From: Corydoras sp. C115
Lineage: Eukaryota > Chordata > Actinopteri > Siluriformes > Callichthyidae
Direction: 5' to 3'
Length of the DNA: 64,000 nt
Assembly: GCA_019802505.1 (NCBI GenBank)
Contig: JAFMOC010000588.1
Coordinates: 62,001 to 126,000 of the forward strand
Below the pieces are notes generated by a model, which saw nothing but the letters and a program-made list of their open reading frames with translations, had not been told where the DNA came from and ran no database searches. Made by a program: the position numbers and the translations under genes. This document shows, piece by piece, positions 10,747-22,500 of the stretch (positions are counted from its first letter, which is position 1; every line of letters begins with the position of its first letter).

Positions 10747-10925
10747 AATTTATTCATATAGTGCTTTTAGTACATCGTCACAGTTTTATAAGCCTTTGAA
10801 CCCCCAGACGGGCAAGCCGGGGCGACAGTGGCGAGAAGAAACTCCCTGTTGTGTTGTCATTTTAAGGAAGAACCCTTGTGAGGACCGAGGCTCAACAGTG
10901 GGTCTCAGCATCAACAGTGTAGGAC
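10746..10925. mobile_element. Interspersed repeat (LINE 3'-end-like)
   Basis: ATTTATTCATATAGTGCTTTT...GCGACAGTGGCGAGAAGAAACTCCCT resembles a dispersed fish repeat I know from many genomes. Family not certain. Confidence 0.5.
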
Positions 10926-11084
10926 AGCCGTGTACAGATTGTGTGACGATCAGGTGTCCATTTTTAACACGTATGTCGTCTGTTAAACGTTCGTTTCATG
11001 ATGTTTCGCGAACACAGAGCCTTTAAAACGTCGACTGAAACGAAAAGCGAAACGGGCCAGTTCTTTAAAAAAAAAAAAAAAGAA

Positions 11085-11500
11085 ATCAGACGAGGGCCAA
11101 GAAACGAAGTCCTCACGAGGGATCCGTTCCGAACACGCACCCGCGCCCTACACGAGCGCCCTCCTCGTTCGTCCCCAATCGACCAGGCTCGCGCCCTACC
11201 GAGTGCCCTTCGGTCCGCGCGGACCGGTCGATTGGCAGTGGTCCCGCTGTTTTGCCCTCTGGCGGCCGTTGGGAGACTCCCGGGTTTCTGAGGCGTTCAT
11301 TCCCGACGCCGACGCCGACGCCTCCGGAGAGCAGCGGCGCTCTGAAGTCCCGCCGCTCAGACGAGCCGGGCGGATTAAAAAAACAAAAAGTTGTTCCGTT
11401 AAACGGTAAGAACCTTCGACGGTCCGCGGCGGCTCCGTGGACGCGTTTCGGTCGAGTTCGCCGCCGCCGCGTCCCGTGACAAAGTAATGCGGCTTCACGG
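11085..11500. other. GC-rich unique island of unknown role
   Basis: CpG-rich, non-repetitive DNA with open frames on both strands (11203-11409 on +, ending near a GTAAGA donor-like site at 11408). I recognise no protein. It could be a promoter or first exon of an unseen transcript. Confidence 0.35.
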
Positions 11501-11844
11501 CGACCGGGATTCGGACGACTCCTTCTGGCTAAGTAGCTTAGCTCCGGGGACGGGGACCGGACAGTTAACAGTTAAAAACGGGATTTTTTTTAATTGAATT
11601 TAATAGAAACAATTAAGAGATTTTTACACTCGGGACTTTAAAACTCACCCACGGCGTGTGTAGGAACGTGTTTAAGGGGAAGAGGACGGAAGCGAGGCGT
11701 CCTCGTTGCGCTGTCGGCGTTAATCTTATAGGATTTAATACACAAAACCAGCGAAAAACAAACAATAAACAACTAAACTATGATTGTTTGGTCACATCCA
11801 GCACAGAACGGTTCTATGACTGCGTCCACAATCAGTAACATCAC
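11500..11844. other. Unannotated intergenic DNA
   Basis: No gene or repeat recognised. Confidence 0.4.
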
Positions 11845-12214
11845 ACTCAGAAGTTTGTACACACCTTCTTCTTGCTCCATCCTCCATGTCCTCCACTTAC
11901 CATACAGATGGACTTTGTAGTTCTACAATTACAGACTGTAGTCCATCTGTGTTCTTCGTTGTTGTTCGTCCCCTGTTGGTTCTCAGGAGCATCACAGAAC
12001 AGGTATCATTTGGGTGGTGGATTGTTGATGGTCAGTTCTGCAGTGTCACGGATGTGGTGGGGGGGGGGTTCATTGTAGTTTCATTTCTCCACCTCAGTGA
12101 CACTGCCGGGATAGGAATTAATGCACCCACCCAATAAGCCTTCTCTGTGGTGGTACTATTGGGGTTCTGACCATTAGAACAGAGTACACAGTATGTACTG
12201 TAGAATACAAACAG
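11845..12214. mobile_element. Palindromic non-autonomous DNA repeat
   Basis: Contains both inverted halves: GATGGACTTTGTAGTTCTACA near the left end and ACAGTATGTACTGTAGAA near the right, with CCACCTCAGTGACACTGCC between. Confidence 0.75.
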
Positions 12215-12220
12215 AGTGGA

Positions 12221-12564
12221 ATCCATCCATCCATTAACTTCTGCTTTATCCTATATTAGGGTCACGGGGGGCGGTTCCCCATGCCCATCCAGGGGAGAAC
12301 GTTTCGGGCGCTGGGCGGATACACCCAGGGCAGGGCGCCAATCTATCGCTGGGCACACACTCACTCACACACTCTATATGGGGCAATTTGGAGAACTCAG
12401 TTGACCTTGATCCATGTTTTTGGATCAATGTGGGAGGAAACCGGAAAACCCGGAGGAAACCCATGGGGAAAACATGGAGAACTCCACCCAGATTGGGGAT
12501 TCGAACCGGGAATCCCTAGCGCTGAGAGGAGAACATGCTAAACCACTAAGCCACCGCGCCGCCC
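12221..12564 (-). mobile_element. V-SINE
   Basis: Full-length minus copy adjoining the palindromic repeat. Confidence 0.88.
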
Positions 12565-12714
12565 TCATATAATATACAGTAAGAGCAAAACGTGATGGTG
12601 TATCTAATAAATTGGCCAGTGAGTTTTTAAGGACTTGAGGGTTGTTTCGGTCTCCGTGATGAAAATCATATGATTCAGATGTTTGATGATGATGATGATG
12701 ATGATGATGCAGTG

Positions 12715-13705
12715 GGTCCTCCTGAAAGTGTTCCTCAGCATGTTGTCCTCCTGAAAGTGTTCCTCAGCATGTTGTCCTCCTGAAAGTGTTCCTCAGCATG
12801 TTGTCCTCAGAAAGTGTTCCTCAGCATGTTGTCCTCAGAAAGTGTTCCTCAGCATGTTGTCCTCCTGAAAGTGTTCCTCAGCATGTTGTCCTCCTGAAAG
12901 TGTTCCTCAGCATGTTGTCCTTCTGAAAGTGTTTCCTCAGCATGTCCTTGTCAGCATGTTGTCCTCCTGAAAGTGTTCCTCAGCATGTTGTCCCTCAGAA
13001 AGTGTTCCTCGAGCATTTTCCTCAGCCTGCATTGTCCTCAGAAAGTGTTCCTCAGCCTGTTGTCCTCAGAAAGTGTTCCTCAGCATGTGTTGTTCCTCAG
13101 CCTGTTGTCCTCAGAAAGTGTTCCTCAGCATGTTGTCCTCCTGAAAGTGTTCCTCAGAAAGTGTTCCTCAGCATGTTGTCCTCCTGAAAGTGTTTCTCAG
13201 AAAGTGTTCCTCAGCATGTTGTCCTCCTGAAAGTGTTCCTCAGCATGTTGTCCTCAGAAAGTGTTCCTCAGCATGTTGTCCTCCTGAAAGTGTTCCTCAG
13301 CATGTTGTCCTCCTGAAAGTGTTCCTCAGCATGTTGTCCTCCTGAAAGTGTTCCTCAGCATGTTGTCCTCCTGAAAGTGTTCCTCAGCATGTTGTCCTCA
13401 GAAAGTGTTCCTCAGCCTGTTGTCCTCAGAAAGTGTTCCTCAGCATGTTGTCCTCCTGAAAGTGTTCCTCAGCATGTTGTCCTCCTGAAAGTGTTCCTCA
13501 GCATGTTGTCCTCCTGAAAGTGTTCCTCAGCATGTTGTCCTCCTGAAAGTGTTCCTCAGCATGTTGTCCTCCTGAAAGTGTTCCTCAGCCTGTTGTCCTC
13601 AGAAAGTGTTCCTCAGCCTGTTGTCCTCAGAAAGTGTTCCTCAGCCTGTTGTCCTCAGAAAGTGTTCCTCAGCATGTTGTCCTCAGAAAGTGTTCCTCAG
13701 CATGT
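12715..13705. repeat. 28/29-bp minisatellite
   Basis: Unit GTTGTCCTCCTGAAAGTGTT plus CCTCAGCAT, with a one-base-shorter variant (CCTCAGAAAG). About 34 units. Confidence 0.95.
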
Positions 13706-13784
13706 TGTTTTATGTTTCATGTTGTGTTGCCATGTTTTTGACAGTTTAGTGAATACTAGCTGAGATGTTCCGTTTGTTGTGTGG

Positions 13785-14905
13785 TGTGTAGTGTTTGTTT
13801 AGTTACGGTTTGTTGTGTGGTGTGTAGTGTTTGTTGTGTGGTGTTTTGTTGTGTGGTGTGTAGTGTTTGTTTAGTTACAGTTTGTTGTTTGTGTTGTGTT
13901 GTAGTGTTGTTGTGTGGTTTAGTTTAGTTACGGTTTGTTGTGTGGTGTGTAGTGTTTGTTGTGTGGTGTTTTGTTGTGTGGTGTGTAGTGTTTGTTTAGT
14001 TACGGTTTGTTGTGTGGTGTGTAGTGTTTGTTGTGTGGTGTTTTGTTGTGTGGTGTGTAGTGTTTGTTTAGTTACAGTTTGTTGTGTGGTGTGTAGTGTT
14101 TGTTTAGTTACGGTTTGTTGTGTGGTGTGTAGTGTTTGTTTAGTTACGGTTTGTTGTGTGGTGTGTAGTGTTTGTTTAGTTACGGTTTGTTGTGTGGTGT
14201 GTAGTGTTTGTTTAGTTACGGTTTGTTGTGTGGTGTGTAGTGTTTGTTTAGTTACGGTTTGTTGTGTGGTGTGTAGTGTTTGTTTAGTTACGGTTTGTTG
14301 TGTGGTGTGTAGTGTTTGTTTTGTTACGGTTTGTTGTGTGGTGTGTAGTGTTTGTTTAGTTACGGTTTGTTGTGTGGTGTGTAGTGTTTGTTTAGTTACG
14401 GTTTGTTGTGTGGTGTGTAGTGTTTGTTTTGTTACGGTTTGTTGTGTGGTGTGTAGTGTTTGTTTAGTTACGGTTTGTTGTGTGGTGTGTAGTGTTTGTT
14501 TTGTTACGGTTTGTTGTGTGGTGTGTAGTGTTTGTTTTGTTACAGTTTGTTGTGTGGTGTGTAGTGTTTGTTTAGTTACAGTTTGTTGTGTGGTGTGTAG
14601 TGTTTGTTTAGTTACAGTTTGTTGTGTGGTGTGTAGTGTTTGTTTAGTTACGGTTTGTTGTGTGGTGTGTAGTGTTTGTTTTGTTACGGTTTGTTGTGTG
14701 GTGTGTAGTGTTTGTTTAGTTACGGTTTGTTGTGTGGTGTGTAGTGTTTGTTTAGTTACGGTTTGTTGTGTGGTGTGTAGTGTTTGTTTAGTTACGGTTT
14801 GTTGTGTGGTGTGTAGTGTTTGTTTAGTTACGGTTTGTTGTGTGGTGTGTAGTGTTTGTTTAGTTACGGTTTGTTGTGTGGTGTGTAGTGTTTGTTTAGT
14901 TACGG
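13785..14905. repeat. 36-bp minisatellite
   Basis: Unit starts TTTGTTTAGTTACGGTTTGT and ends GTGTGGTGTGTAGTG. About 30 units, the first few irregular. As 36 is a multiple of 3, each frame is fixed, giving a 368-codon Val/Cys frame on + and a 356-codon Thr/Gln frame on -. Neither is a gene. Confidence 0.95.
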
Positions 14906-15110
14906 GACAGCGGTGGTTCCGTGGTGAAGGGTTTGATTTGAACATCTGGACAGGTTCAGAAGCTGTGCTCTAAGTATAAGAGTCAGGAGCGTACACATGG
15001 GGTTTCAGTTCAATTGGGAATCGAACCCAGGACCTTGTTACTTGTGATGTGGAAGTGCTGACTGCTGCACCACCATCCCATACCATGCCCCTACTGATGT
15101 GGAGAATTTG

Positions 15111-16265
15111 AGATTTGAGTGGAACACAGTGATACACAGTGATACACAGTGGAACACAGTGATACACAGTGGAACACAGTGGGACACAGTGATACACAGT
15201 GACAGGGACACAGTGGAACACAGTGATACACAGTGACAGGGACACAGTGGGACACAGTGACAGGGACACAGTGGGACACAGAGATACACAGTGACAGGGA
15301 CACAGTGGAACACAGTGATACACAGTGACAGGGACACAGTGGGACACAGTGACAGGGACACAGTGGGACACAGAGATACACAGTGACAGGGACACAGTGG
15401 GACACAGTGACAGGGACACAGTGGAACACAGAGATACACCGTGACAGGGACACAGTGATACACAGGGACACAGTGGAACACAGTGATACACAGTGACAGG
15501 GACACAGTGATACACAGTGACAGGGACACAGTGGAACACAGTGATACACAGTGACAGGGACACAGAGATACACAGTGATACACAGTGACAGAGACACAGA
15601 GATACACAGTGACAGGGACACGGTGGAACACAGTGATACACAGTGACAGGGACACAGTGGAACACAGTGATATACAGTGGCTGGGACACAGTGGAACACA
15701 GTGATACACAGTGACAGGAACACAGTGATACACAGTGACAGGGACACAGTGATACACAGTGACAGGGACACAGTGGAACACAGTAGTACGCAGTGACAGG
15801 GACACAGTGGAACACAATAGTACGCAGTGACAGGGACACAGTGGAACACAGTGACACACAGTGACAGGGACACAGTGGAATACAGTGATACACAGGGACA
15901 CAGTGGAACATAGTAATACACAGGAACAGGGACACGCAGTGATGTGGAACACAGTAATTTCCAGGTACACAGTGGAACCCAGGGACACAAAGTGACCTGG
16001 ACACAGTGGAACACAGTGACACACAGGGACACAGTGGAGCACAGGGACACACAGTGGAACACAGGGACACACAGTGGAACACAGGGACACAGTGGGACAC
16101 AGTGATCTGGACACAGTGACAGGGACACAGTGGAACACAGGGACACACAGTGACAGGAACAAAGGGACACACAGTGACAGGGACACAGTGGAACACAGGG
16201 ACACAGTGGAACAAAGGGACACACAGTGACAGGGACACAGTGGAACACGGGCAAACAGTGACAGA
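15111..16265. repeat. Irregular minisatellite (CACAGTGATACACAGTGACAGG)
   Basis: Short modules ACACAGTG, GATACACAGTG and ACAGGGACACAGTGG shuffled over 1.15 kb. All three minus frames stay open without being genes. Confidence 0.92.
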
Positions 16266-16375
16266 CACATTCATTTCCTACAGGTTCTGCACAGTTGCAC
16301 TTGTCTGTGATTGTAAAGATGTAATCCATGATACTTGTAGTAACATGACGGACATGTCAGAGGTCAAGACAACAC

Positions 16376-16860
16376 AAACACGCCACCACCACCACGTCAG
16401 TGTCACTGCAGGACTGAAAATCACCCACTACAGTAGAGATTGTGGTAACCACCGTCTGTGTACAGTAAGTAGAACTGAGAACATGGACAGTCATCATAGA
16501 ACCAATCCGATTCAGTACATGAGGTCATACAAGAAATGGCTTGATGCCACATCTCTGGAGGGGCAACGGCCCAAGTTCAGGATTTAAAGCCCCAACATAC
16601 CCCGGCACAGAGGCGGTGTTAAACGAACCCGGTTTTAAATGCGTAAGAGAAGAGCGTTATGCAATAAAATGAATTTGCTGATTCATTCAATGCAACGAAA
16701 AATCCCTTCAGCCGTCTACTATACGGGCTGCCAAAGTTCCTTATATCTGCCCCTCCTCCACACCCCTGCACGCTCCTCTCCACGCCTTTGTTTTCTTTCC
16801 CCGGCGTTATGTCAACTTTGGTAATCCACGCTAGATGAATTTTTTAAAACGCAGATCAGT
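16376..16860. other. Unannotated intergenic DNA
   Basis: Starts with a fragment resembling the palindromic repeat (GTCAGTGTCACTGCAGGACTG), then unique sequence. No gene recognised. Confidence 0.4.
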
Positions 16861-17003
16861 TGCAATTAATCTGGTTAGTTTATAAAGATATACTGCTCTT
16901 CCTGTTTTTGTGGAACATTCCTGGCCCCACTCGGCGACTTTACTTTTATTCTTCCATACGCAGCGCTGCGGGTTTTATCTCGCGGCTCAGGTTCATACAT
17001 GCA

Positions 17004-17058
17004 AGAAAAAAAAAAAAAAAAAAAAAAAAACTGAAAAAAAAAAAAAAAAAGACCCGCA

Positions 17059-17112
<54 letters not shown>
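17004..17112. repeat. Adjacent poly-A and poly-T tracts
   Basis: Two A-runs are followed, across a short GACCCGCATC spacer, by a run of about 52 T. It could fold as an A:T hairpin and is a likely sequencing-length weak spot. Confidence 0.9.
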
Positions 17113-17114
<2 letters not shown>

Positions 17115-17470
17115 GGGCGGCATGGTGGCTTTAGTGGCTTAGCACGTTCGCCTCTCAGCGCTAGGGATTCCCGGTTCGAATCCCCATCTGGGTGGAGTCT
17201 CCATGTTCTCCCCGTGTCCGCGTGGGTTTCCTCCGGGTTCTCCGCTTTCCTCCCACAGTCCAAAAAAACATGGATCAAGTCAATTGAATTCTCAAAAATT
17301 GCCCCATATAGAGTGTGTCTGTGTGAGTGAGTGTGTGCCCAGCGATGGATTGGCGCCCTGTCCTGGGTCTATCTGCCCAGCGCCCGAAACGTTCTCCCCT
17401 GGATGGGCATGGGGAACCCCATCGCCACCCTAATAGAGGATAAAGCGGGAGATGATGGATGAATTAATGA
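17115..17470 (+). mobile_element. V-SINE
   Basis: Full-length plus copy directly after the poly-T tract. Confidence 0.88.
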
Positions 17471-17844
17471 TTTTTTTGCGTGTGAAGTCGCGTCCGATCT
17501 CCGCAACCGGTGCGATTGGTTCTTTGAAACGCACATGGGTGTGGTTCCCGGGGCCGAGCGATTGCATAAGGGGGAAGTGGGGAACGTTTTTGTTAAAGTT
17601 CGTGCTAAAGCAGTTACTGAGCGAGTGGACCGGTGAGGCAGGGGGATTCTCATGGGCTCAGAGAGGCAATCTGGACCTTGTTTACGTTACGTTACATCAT
17701 CGGGTGACTTAATCAGTTAACTATCCCAACTTAACGGTTCTGGATCAGAGCACGGGGTCACCCGTGATCCAGCACCCATGATGCAATTTCAGACCCCATC
17801 CTGAGTCTTCTGTACTAAAATGAGGCTCAGTATTTATACATTAC

Positions 17845-18040
17845 ATACATTACATTACATTTGGTCATTTATTGGACGCTTTTATCCAAAGCGACTTACA
17901 AGGTGAGCACAGGGTTCATCACAGCGCCCCCTGGAGCAATGAGGGTTAAGGGTCTTACTCAAGGAGTCACATGGTAACTTCAGTGGACCTGGCTTTGAAC
18001 TCCCAACCTTCAGCTTGATAGCCCAATGCCCTACCCACTG
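17845..18040 (-). mobile_element. tRNA-derived SINE with L2-like tail
   Basis: Minus copy: GACGCTTTTATCCAAAGCGA tail, AATGAGGGTTAAGGGTCTT body, TTTGAACTCCCAACCTT box. Its head runs directly into a V-SINE body at about 18040. Confidence 0.75.
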
Positions 18041-18941
18041 AGTGCGTTTCCTCCGGGTTCTCCGGGTTCCTCCCACAGTCCAAAAACATGGGTCATGTCA
18101 ATTGAGTTCTCCAAATTGCCCCCTATAGAGTGTGTTTGTGTGAGTGAGTGAGTGTGTGTCCAGCGATAGATTGGCACCCTGTCCTGGGTGTGTCTGCCCA
18201 GCGCCCGAGACGTTCTCCCCTGGATGGGCATGGGGAACCCCCCCCCCCCTCGACCCTAATAGAGGATAAAGCGGGAGATGAATGAATGAATGAATGAATA
18301 AGGTTTTCCTCTGGGATTCCCAGTTCGAAACCCAATCTGGGTGGAGTTTCCATGTTCTCCCCGTGTCCGCGTGGGTTTCCTCCGGGTTCTCCGGTTTCCT
18401 CCCACAGTCCAAAAACATGGGTCATGTCAATTGAGTTCTCCAAATTGCCCCCTATAGAGTGTGTTTGTGTGAGTGAGTGTGTGTCCAGCGATAGATTGGC
18501 ACCCTGTCCTGGGTGTGTCTGCCCAGCGCCCGAGACGTTCTCCCCTGGATGGGCATGGGGAACCCCCCACCCCCGCAACCCTAATAGAGGATAAAGCGGA
18601 AGATAATGAATGAATGAATAAGGTTTTCCTCTGGGATTCCCAGTTCGAAACCCAATCTGGGTGGAGTTTCCATGTCCTCCCCGTGTCCGCGTGGGTTTCC
18701 TCCGGGTTCTCCGGTTTCCTCCCACAGTCCAAAAACATGGGTCAAGTCAATTGAGTTCTCCAAATTGCCCCATATAGAGTGTGTCTGTATGAGTGAGTGT
18801 GTGTCCAGCGATAGATTGTCACCCTGTCCTGGGTGTATCTGCCCAGCGCCCGAGACGTTCTCCCCTGGATGGGCCCCCTCCCCGCCCCGCGCGACCCTAA
18901 TCCTAATAGAGAATAAAGCGGAAGATAATGAATGAATGAAT
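18041..18941 (+). mobile_element. Three tandem truncated V-SINEs
   Basis: Units 18041-18300, 18301-18620 and 18621-18941 share the same truncated start AAGGTTTTCCTCTGGGATTC (last two) and tail, a tandem duplication rather than separate insertions. Confidence 0.85.
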
Positions 18942-19505
18942 TTCTTCATGCACTTGTTAGTTTTAATTATCTGCTTTTGTTTTCCCAAAGCCGAAGAGCT
19001 GACCAGCAGACGTGAAGACCACGACGCACCGAGGACGAACGTCCGACCAAGAGACGGTGGTGGATCTTTAGAGGACACCCAATCGGAGGAGAGCTACAGA
19101 ATGGGAACTGCTTTCCTTTATTTAAAAACGACGTATTGTGGTCGATGAGATCATCGGAACTTCCGAATCTGAAACGCCCCTCGCTCTATGAGCGAGCCGA
19201 TACGTTTTTATCGCCGGCACGTTGGGGGTCGCGGCAGTATTACGGACATTGCACTGAATACAGAGTGGGAACCGTGTGCATCAGATGTTCAGAGAGCCGT
19301 CAGAGACCTGCATGAGTCTGCACCCCGGATTAAAAAAAAAAAAAACCTCTGGATTTCATCGGTCTTAAGCTTCACTTTTTCGCTCGTATGATGCCCGTTG
19401 GTTCGGGCAGAGCCCCCGTCGTTCCCGCCAGGCAGTGACGAGCGTCTGAACCTCATCGTCGCGGATCTCGGACTTGTCTCACTCTTGACGCGTTGACGGA
19501 GCAGC
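18941..19505. promoter_or_regulatory. Likely rab35 promoter and 5' UTR
   Basis: Non-repetitive, CpG-containing DNA directly upstream of the rab35 ATG. It also holds an open stretch (about 18990-19148) after a plausible acceptor (TTTTCCCAAAG) with mixed-composition protein that I do not recognise. No clear TATA box is seen. The promoter role is inferred from position. Confidence 0.4.
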
Positions 19506-22500
19506 ATGGCGGGAAAGGACTACAACCACCTCTTCAAACTGCTGATCATCGGCGACTCCAGTCAGTGCATTTCACATCCTTCATTCATCATTATCTCCCA
19601 CTTTATCCTCTATTAGGGTCGCGGTGGGGTTCCCCATGCCCATCCAGGGGAGAACGTTTCGGGCGCTGGGCAGATACACCCAGGACAGGGCGCCAATCCA
19701 TCGCTGGGCACACACTCACTCACTCACTCACACACACTCTATATGGGGCAATTTTGGAGAATTCAATTGACTTGATCCATGTTTTTGGACTGTGGGAGGA
19801 ACCTGGAGGAAACCCACGCGGACACGGGGAGAACATGGAAACTCCACCCAGATGGGGATTCGAGCCGGGAAACCCTAGCGCTGAGAGGCGAACGTGCTAA
19901 GCCACCGTGCCGCCGCATTTCACATCTTATTATTTTAAATGTTCGTACCGGGGTCGAGGGGGGCCCATGAGAGATCCTCGAGGGGCCCGTGAGAGAAATT
20001 GGGAGCGCTGTGGAACCAACAGGCTGCGCTTAATTCCAAACTAAGGCGGCGCAGCTGTGCTGTGTGTTGCTTTTATTTTATGAGCAACTTCCCTATTTTT
20101 TTATTTATTTTTTATTCACACGTGGGTGTGTGTGTTAGACATGTTACGAATGTTTGTAAGTCCACACCATACACTTTGATTTCTAACTTATTATTATAAA
20201 GTCTGGACAGGAAGTGACCCATAAAATAACAGGATTACATCAATGTAAGGGGTTCACTTAAGAGAATGAAGAGGGTTGGTGTGTTTAAGGAGCCCAAGAG
20301 TGTGTGACTGACCCGACCATGCGAGTGTGCGATGAAATGAGTGTGCGACTGACAGACCGACCGAGTGTGTGTGCGACCAAATGAGCGTGCGACTGACAGA
20401 CCGACCGAGTGTGTGTGCGACCAAATGAGCGTGCGACTGACAGACCGACCGAGTGAGTGTGCGACCAAATGAGCGTGCGACTGACAGACCGACCGAGTGA
20501 GTGTGCGACCAAATGAGTGTGCGACCGACCGACCGAGTGAGTGAATGTGTGGCAGAGCGAGTGTGCGACTGACAGACCGAGTGAGTGTGCGACCAAATGA
20601 GTGTGCGACTGACCAACCGACCGAGTGAGTGTGCGACCAAATGAGTGTGTGACTGACAGACCGACCGACCGAGTGAGTGTGCGACCAAATGAGTGTGCGA
20701 CTGACAGACCGAGTGAGTGTGCGACCAAATGAGTGTGCGACTGACAGACCGAGTGAGTGTGCGACCAAATGAGTGTGCGACTGACAGATCGACCGAGTGA
20801 GTGAATGTGTGGCAGAGCGAGTGTGCGACTGACCGACTGAGTGAGTGTGCGACCAAATGAGTGTGCGACTGACAGACCGAGTGAGTGTGCGACCAAATGA
20901 GTGTGAGACTAACAGACCGAGTGAGTGTGCGACCAAATGAGTGTGCGACCGACCGACCGAGTGAGTGAATGTGTGGCAGAGCGAGTGTGCGACTGACCGA
21001 CTGAGTGAGTGTGTGACCAAATGAGTGTGCGACTGACAGACCGAGTGAGTGTGCGACTGACAGGCCGAGTGAGTGTGCGACCAAATGAGTGTGCGACTGA
21101 CAGGCCGAGTGAGCGTGCGACCAAATGAGTGTGCGACTGACCAACCGACCGAGTGTGCAACCAAATGAGTGCACGACTGACAAACCGACCGAGTGAGTGT
21201 GCGACTGACAGACCGAGTGAGTGTGCGACCAAATGAGTGTACGACTGACCAACCGACCAAGTGTGCAACCAAATGAGTGTACGACTGACAAACCGACCGA
21301 GTGAGTGTGCGACTGACAGACCGAGTGAGTGTGCGACTGACAGGCCGAGTGAGTGTGCGAACAAATGAGTGTGCGACTAACAGATCGAGTGAGTGTGCAA
21401 ACAAATGAGTGTGCGACTAACAGATCGAGTGAGTGTGCGACTAACAGACCGAGTGAGTGTGCGACCAAATGAGTGTGCGACTAACAGATCGAGTGAGTGT
21501 GCGAACAAATGAGTGTGCGACTAACAGATCGAGTGAGTGTGCGAACAAATGAGTGTGCGACTAACAGATCGAGTGAGTGTGCGAACAAATGAGTGTGCGA
21601 CTAACAGATCGAGTGAGTGTGCGAACAAATGAGTGTGCGACTAACAGATCGAGTGAGCGTGTGAACAACAGACAGAGTGAGTGTGCGACCAAATGAGTGT
21701 ACGACTGACAAACCGACCGAGTGAGTGTGTGACCAAATGAGCGTGTGACTGACAGACAGAGTGAGTGTGCGACCAAATGAGCGTGCGACTGACAGACAGA
21801 GTGAGTGTGCAAAGGACCAACCGACCGAGTGAGTGAATGTGTGGCCGAGCGAGTGTGCGACCAAATGAGTGTGCGACCGAACGACCGTGTGAGTGTGCGA
21901 CCAAATGAGTGTGCGACTGACAGACCGAGCGAGTGTGCGACCAAATGAGTGTGCGACCGAACGACCGTGTGAGTGTGCGACCAAATGAGTGTGCGACTGA
22001 CAGACCGAGTGAGTGTGCGACCAAATGAGTGTGCGACCGAACGACCGTGTGAGTGTGCGACCGTGTGAGTGTGTGACCGAACGACCGTGTGAGTGTGCGA
22101 CCGAAATGTCTCAGTGCACGACTGACAAACCGACCGAAGTGAGTGTCACAGTGACTGACAGACCGAGTTTGATCGTAACTGCGTTTGACAGCCGACCGAA
22201 GTGTTCCAATGTAGAGTGTGAAACTGACAGGCCTACGTGAGCGTATACAGCACACCGAGTGGCGACTGACCCCCGACCGTCTGTGTGCAACCAAATGCCC
22301 TGTGCCGTCTGCCCGTTGTGAGTGTGCGACTGCCCTTTTGTCCGTCTGAGTGTGCGCCTGCCCTGTCCGAGTGAGTGTCCGACTGACAGACCGAGTGAGT
22401 GTGTCCGACTGCCCAGGCCGAGTGCCCTGTGTCCGCCTGCCCTGTCCGTCTGCCCTGTCCGTCTGCCCTGTCCGACTTGTGCAACCAATGAAGTGCACGA

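Noticed and set aside
13867..14973. 368-residue Val/Cys repeat frame and its 356-residue minus partner
   Set aside because: Fully explained by a 36-bp tandem repeat without stop codons. No start context, splice signals or family similarity.
14970..16329. Three overlapping minus-strand Cys/Val/Pro-rich frames of over 400 codons
   Set aside because: All frames of the CACAGTG array stay open together, which indicates repeat composition and not coding.
20235..21468. Long minus-strand Ser/His/Arg/Leu frames of about 400 codons
   Set aside because: By-product of the 38-40 bp minisatellite in rab35 intron 1.
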